Below, piece after piece: positions 60,061-64,000 of a stretch of 64,000 nucleotides of DNA; the stretch's first letter is position 1, and every line of letters starts with the position of its first letter. Both the position numbers and the translations under genes were made by a program. The notes beneath the pieces are model-generated. The model was not told the origin of the DNA, made no database searches, and saw only the letters and a program-made list of their open reading frames with translations. This stretch comes from Limonium bicolor (lineage: Eukaryota > Streptophyta > Magnoliopsida > Caryophyllales > Plumbaginaceae), in the NCBI GenBank assembly GCA_023374045.1, contig CM041776.1, positions 123,223,733-123,287,732 of the forward strand. Direction: 5' to 3'.

Positions 60061-61149
60061 TAAAAAAAAAAAAAAGAAATTTTGAATTCTAAGAATGGTA
60101 ATAGGTAATGAGGTATGCCTTTGGTAGGGTGGTAATGATTAGGACTCTAAGAACTTAAGGAATTAAGTTAAGATTAAGTATAAGTTTTTAATGTTTAAAG
60201 TTAAGTTTGTAAGCTAAGTGGTAAGACTTGGGAGGTTATTAAATGAGAATCCTTAGGGACTAAGTGAGTTAAGTAAGGTGCAACTAACTAATGACCTAAA
60301 AATGAATGAATGATTTAGGTTTGTGAATTGGGACCCCGAAGAAGGATAATCAAACAACGATCGACGGTGAACGGTACAATCCTTCTTGTGACCTGCTTGC
60401 TAACGAGGTGTCCCTCGGCTTGTGTGCTATCTGTTTAATTGCTATGACTAAAACAAGATAAAGCATGCAACCGGTTATATTTATTCTTGTTGTGTTTGTG
60501 TTATCTTTACACTAACCCGCGAGACTTGAGATGGTTACTAACCAAGTTTAGTACTTACTGAGTTAAGAATAAGAGTTAAGATTTGGTGGTTGTTGGTTAA
60601 TGCCCGTTAAGGCTTAGCTAGCACATGGTGATTAAGATTTCTACTAACTGGAACTTGAGTGAGGAAACCCGGGACCGATCTCCGGTCATGCATGCTAAGG
60701 AAAAAGGGGGACGGTATCTGAATCAGATCCGCCCTCCGCTTAAGGACTTGTCTTCGGACTTGTAGCCTAGGGCCGGTTGCCGGCTCAGCTACGCTGGACT
60801 CCCGTCCAGAGTAGGAGGCATTAAGATGGTGCGGTGGGATCACCTAAATCCCAGGTTCGAATTAAGCTACAACCAATCCCTTCCAGGAAAGGTTTGTATA
60901 CTGAGATTGAGATTAAGATTGAGATTAAGGTAAGGTACTGAGATTAAGGAAATGAGGACTAAGGGAGGGGTTACTAACCCACTCGATAAGGGAACGCTTG
61001 AGTCGTTCATTGTTTGTGAACTATATATGTTCATCTGTGGTTATTGTTATTGCACTTCTTATTATGCTTGTGTATGTAATCAATTTCCATGCTATCGACA
61101 ATTAGTCGTCGTAGCCCCGTTAGCTTGGGGGCCATGAGAGGGTGTACCA

Positions 61150-61195
61150 GCATTCGTGCTGACCCCCTCGGGGGCTATTTTTACACTTGCAGGTA
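61150..61195 (+). other. LTR double hairpin and 3' splice-like site (W)
   Basis: CAGCA-TTCG-TGCTG (a UUCG-type loop), then CCCC-CTCG-GGGG, then TATTTTTACACTTGCAG/GTAAGAG. Found about 340 bases before the LTR end. Confidence 0.6.
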
Positions 61196-61541
61196 AGAGA
61201 CCCATGAGGACGCACTACGAGAGTAGGAGCGGTTAGACTTAGGGTGGGATGTTTATTTTGAGTTCAGGTTGCGCCTGTGCACCCGACTGTTTATAATAAA
61301 CTGATGTAAGATTGAGATTATGTTTAAGATACTTGTACTCGGTTGGTTATGGTATTGTGGTTGGCGATGTTTTGAGTTGGATAAGTATTTTGGATAAGTA
61401 TTGTAAATGTTAAGGCCGGTATGTTCTAACGATCAGACCGTGGCAAGGTCCAGGTGTTTATTATTTCCGCTGCGACGTATTCGATTAAGTGTTCAGTTTT
61501 GCGATAACCACGAACGGCTTTGGATGGGGTGTTACAAAAAG

Positions 61542-61569
61542 TGGTATCAGAGCGTAGTTACGCTCTGAT
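61542..61569 (+). other. Primer binding site inside a hairpin (W)
   Basis: TGGTATCAGAGC (61542-61553) followed by the complementary arm; ATCAGAGCGTA and TACGCTCTGAT are separated by GT, identical to Y. Confidence 0.88.
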
Positions 61570-61771
61570 CAAGAAATACCGGACATAAGCAACCACCGAG
61601 TTAGGATATAAGTTAAGGAATAAGTGATAGGTTAAGGGTGTGAGAAGTTAGAGTGAGTAGAGTCAGATGACCACTAATAAGTGTGGATCGTCTTTATTGT
61701 CTACGGACGTTATAAATTCGTTAACCGAAACAGTGGTGAATACGAATCTAATGTGAGTTATGCTTGTTCAG

Positions 61772-61945
61772 ATGGCAGGACGTCCTAGGGGAAGCCGAGG
61801 TCGCGGCCAGGGTGAGGATACCGTTCAGATGGCAGGACGTCCTAGAGTAACCAAGGTAGCATACAGGGCATGTGGAATTCATACCGTTCACCGTTGTACT
61901 TGTGTCCCAACGTTTTTTCTGGTGTTCACAAATCAAATCCTATGA
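61772..61945 (+). pseudogene. Gag N-terminus of W fused into Y LTR sequence
   Basis: ATG at 61772 opens MAGRPRGSRGRGQGEDTVQ, followed by a second MAGRPR from the 23-bp repeat. After about 61845 the frame runs into Y LTR sequence and has no meaning. The R/G-rich start is like MSGRGPGHRG in Y gag. It cannot make a working gag. Confidence 0.6.
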
Positions 61946-62658
61946 TATACATATAATCGAGTGATTAATCTAACTATCATTAACTTAAATCGACTACTCT
62001 TACGTTTCCTAACTCGTACTTACTAAGTCTTTACATTTCTTATACTTTCACATTATTTACTCACCTTTCATTACTTAACAATGGTGTACTTACATATATA
62101 AGCACATATGTATAGGTGGGTATACATATATATATATATACTAGTTATATTATATAGTTTTTTTTGTATGTTATGGGTCGTCCGACCCACCGTCCGACCC
62201 AAGCCCTGGGTCGGTCCACTCCAGTAGGTTTACGTCTTCTGAAATTTCTCCCGACCGACCCAGAACTATTCAGACCGACCCATACACCTTTGGGTCAGTC
62301 CATCCCAGTACGTTTCAGTCCCGTTGTCCAAGCTCCGACCGACCCACCTATGGGTCGGTCGAAGTCAGAAACTTCGACAACGGAAAATCTTAGTCCGACC
62401 GACCCATGACCGACCCAGGAGCCGTGAGTCGGTCCGTTCCAGAATGGTTATTATTCGTTGCTCAAGCCCCGACCGACCCACCGACCGATCCAGTCTCTGG
62501 GTCGGTCGGTAGTAGAATATGCTATAGACCTTATTTTTCTTTCCCATTTTCACCCATTTCTTCCCCAATCTTCCTACACACATCCTAACATGTTTTAGTA
62601 CCAATTAAACACTCTAAATCATGTTATTTCATTCCTTAATTCATTACACAAATCCTAT
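61846..62658 (-). mobile_element. 5' LTR of Y, middle part
   Basis: Matches the 3' LTR from 49100 to about 49918 ('agagtaaccaaggtagcatac' to 'acacaaatcctat'), including the inverted-repeat array (62178-62512) and a shorter AT microsatellite. Cut at 62658 by LTR D. The rest must lie beyond the window. Confidence 0.85.
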
Positions 62659-62928
62659 TGAAATACCCCAAACCTAGATATGGTATTTAAATGATAAACT
62701 AAGGTATAAGAAGGCTAAATAATTCCTTAGAAACATTAAGAAACCATTTTAATCAAAGAAAACATAAGGAAACACCAAAAGAGCAGTTTAAGCAAAAACG
62801 TGCTCTAAGCTTGGAGAGACTTGGGTGAACACCCAAATATCATTCTAAGACCTTAGTAATATCCTAATGGTCATTTTAAACCAATTACCAAAGAAAACCA
62901 AGCTCAAAAACAAGTTAAAACACAAATT

Positions 62929-62952
62929 GTGCTTTAAGGACTCTTAAAGCAC
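62929..62952 (+). promoter_or_regulatory. U3 hairpin (D)
   Basis: GTGCTTTAAG and CTTAAAGCAC, perfectly complementary with loop GACT, 270 bases from the LTR start. C has the same hairpin at 8562-8585. Confidence 0.55.
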
Positions 62953-63595
62953 ATTTTTGAAAAAATTGTCTTGGAAAGGGGTTTTAAGTGGATAAATGCC
63001 CATGATTACTCCTTAATTAACTTGTGTACTAATTAGTATCACATTAGGAAGTCTAAATCAAAGAGAAATCAAAAATTTCACAAATATGTGCACTAATTTG
63101 TGAATAGTGCTCAAATTGGACTAGTTTAGCATTAAGTCAATATAAGCTAATTAATTGTTCAATCAAGACCATAAATATCTTGTTTATTAAGGGGGTGGCC
63201 GGTTTTGATGTGGGGAGTCAACACTTGACTCATCAAATAAAGAAAAAAGAGAAGAGATAAGACAAATAGTAATATTTACCTTTTAAATAAAATCTTACTT
63301 TAGCTTCCCTCTCTCCTCCTTTCTTCATTCTTCATCTTCTCCATCGATTTCTCTTGCTCTCTTTCTTCTCTTTCACGTAAGAAGCAACCTCCATGCTAGC
63401 TCCATCTTCTTTTGCCCACATCTTGCTCATTTAGGCTCCAAAATCAAAACCAAGCACATATATCTCTTAGTTAGCTCAAGCTCTTCCTTTCTATCTTTTC
63501 AAAACTTCAAGAGCCTCATTTTGGAGCCAAGGCAAACCGCCATTAGAGGAGGAAACTCAAGCTTGGAGACTTATTAGCTTCTCCATTCTCTTAAG

Positions 63596-63761
63596 GTAAA
63601 GAATATGTAAGAAAAATGAAGTTCCCACCATTTCTTTACATGTCCGAAAATTATCACTCATGGGGCTTCATGTTTATGCTTTGTTCTAGCTTGTTTCTAC
63701 TCTCCAAAGGATAAAGGAGGTCCTTCTTTACTCATATCCAAGCTTGTCTTGAGAAACCAAG
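63596..63761 (+). other. Putative split leader in LTR D (94-nt intron, 72-nt exon)
   Basis: Donor CTTAAG/GTAAAGAA at 63596, acceptor ATGCTTTGTTCTAG ending 63689, exon to 63761 ending CCAAG before GTAAAACAA. Confidence 0.55.
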
Positions 63762-64000
63762 GTAAAACAATCAATTTAATACCTTAAAACACATTTTTAA
63801 CCTAGGTTTTATTCCTTAAGGTTAGTGTGTTGTTTAGTACTCATTGGAGTCATTGAATATTGGTTAGAACATTGGCAAGGAGAACTTGATTTGGTGACAG
63901 AGATTGAGCAAGGAAAAACCTAAGGAAGAAAGTTTGTGAAGCTTGAAAAAGAACAAGGTAAATGTCTTACCTTAAGGTGTTTAATGCATTAAGGGATGGG

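Larger units (their letters stand above)
59400..61845 (+). mobile_element. Chimeric fragment W (LTR end, primer site, gag start) inside Y LTR
   Basis: Plus-strand partial element of a subfamily close to C: LTR without its start (about 59417-61536, ending GGGGTGTTACA), primer binding site 61542-61553 in a hairpin (61546-61569), leader motif 61595-61607, and the first codons of gag (from 61772). Its edges are not LTR ends. The Y-derived segment GTAGCATAC(G/A)GGGCAT occurs on both sides (about 59401 and 61856), and a 23-bp gag segment starting GTTCAGATGGC is repeated (61766-61788 and 61823-61845). Confidence 0.75.
47810..62658 (-). mobile_element. Element Y: decayed Tekay-type chromovirus carrying an AlkB domain
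   Basis: Ty3/gypsy element on the minus strand: 3' LTR 47810-51689, interior 51690-58195, 5' LTR 58196-62658 (interrupted by W and by D). The order in the element is PBS, gag with zinc knuckles, AlkB-like domain, protease, reverse transcriptase, RNase H, integrase, chromodomain, hairpin, polypurine tract. The chromodomain after integrase places it with chromoviruses, and its sequence resembles the Tekay/Del group. Several stops, a frameshift and an integrase gap show that it is inactive. ACAAC at 47805-47809 is the expected target duplication; its partner lies outside the window. Confidence 0.9.
62659..64000 (+). mobile_element. LTR D, start of a further element
   Basis: Begins TGAAATACCCCAAACC within Y LTR sequence; CCTAT at 62654-62658 should recur at its far end. 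It resembles the C and B LTRs. It has a perfect U3 hairpin (62929-62952), a CT-rich leader start (about 63300-63380), and a split leader: intron 63596-63689 (94 nt), exon 63690-63761 (72 nt), further donor AAG/GTAAATG at 63958. No coding sequence before the window ends. Confidence 0.85.

Overview
The window is plant repeat DNA, almost certainly nuclear intergenic sequence of a flowering plant with a large genome; I cannot name the species. It is AT-rich and has no intact protein-coding gene. Nearly all of it is a nest of LTR retrotransposons from one lineage. Their long LTRs (about 3.9-4.6 kb) start TGAAATACCCC and end GGGGTGTTACA. They share an initiator-methionine-tRNA primer binding site (TGGTATCAGAGC) and the polypurine tract AAGGGGGGTAGA or AAGGGGGGTAAA.

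Layout. 1-535 and 14284-14654 are two halves of an old LTR (Z), split by a composite insertion A (536-14283) with target duplication GTACA. Inside A lie an AT-rich, repeat-rich stretch, an internal fragment of element A2, a clean solo LTR C (4818-8855, minus, target duplication ATTTC), the rest of A2 with its polypurine tract, and the A2 3' LTR (9857-13931). 14655-16175 is the only stretch that does not look like LTR element; it holds a diverged direct repeat and one possible decayed exon. From 16176 a plus-strand non-coding element X begins. Its 3' LTR is broken twice: by a three-LTR, two-interior tandem array B (23937-47221, minus, single target duplication ATGGG), and by element Y from 47810 (minus). 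The Y 5' LTR is itself broken by a chimeric fragment W (about 59400-61845) and by a new LTR D starting at 62659 and leaving the window.

Y is the only element with coding content: a decayed Ty3/gypsy chromovirus of Tekay type (gag with zinc knuckles, protease, reverse transcriptase, RNase H, integrase, chromodomain). Between the gag zinc knuckles and the protease, in the same orientation, it carries an AlkB-like 2-oxoglutarate/Fe(II) dioxygenase domain. Three short GT-AG introns can be read in gag, all joining in frame; the third joins gag to AlkB, and an alternative acceptor would join gag to protease instead. X, A2 and B have long LTRs and about 3-5 kb of non-coding interior (LARD-like) and probably depend on Y-like partners: they share PBS, leader motif, a covarying hairpin with a second purine tract, and the polypurine tract.

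The LTRs carry conserved architecture beyond their ends: a U3 inverted repeat, a likely split non-coding leader (intron of 90-94 nt followed by an exon of about 63-74 nt in six LTRs), arrays of inverted repeats with a period of about 72 bp whose sequence differs between subfamilies, and a double hairpin followed by a 3' splice-like site. All comparisons were made by eye; no alignment or database search was run.
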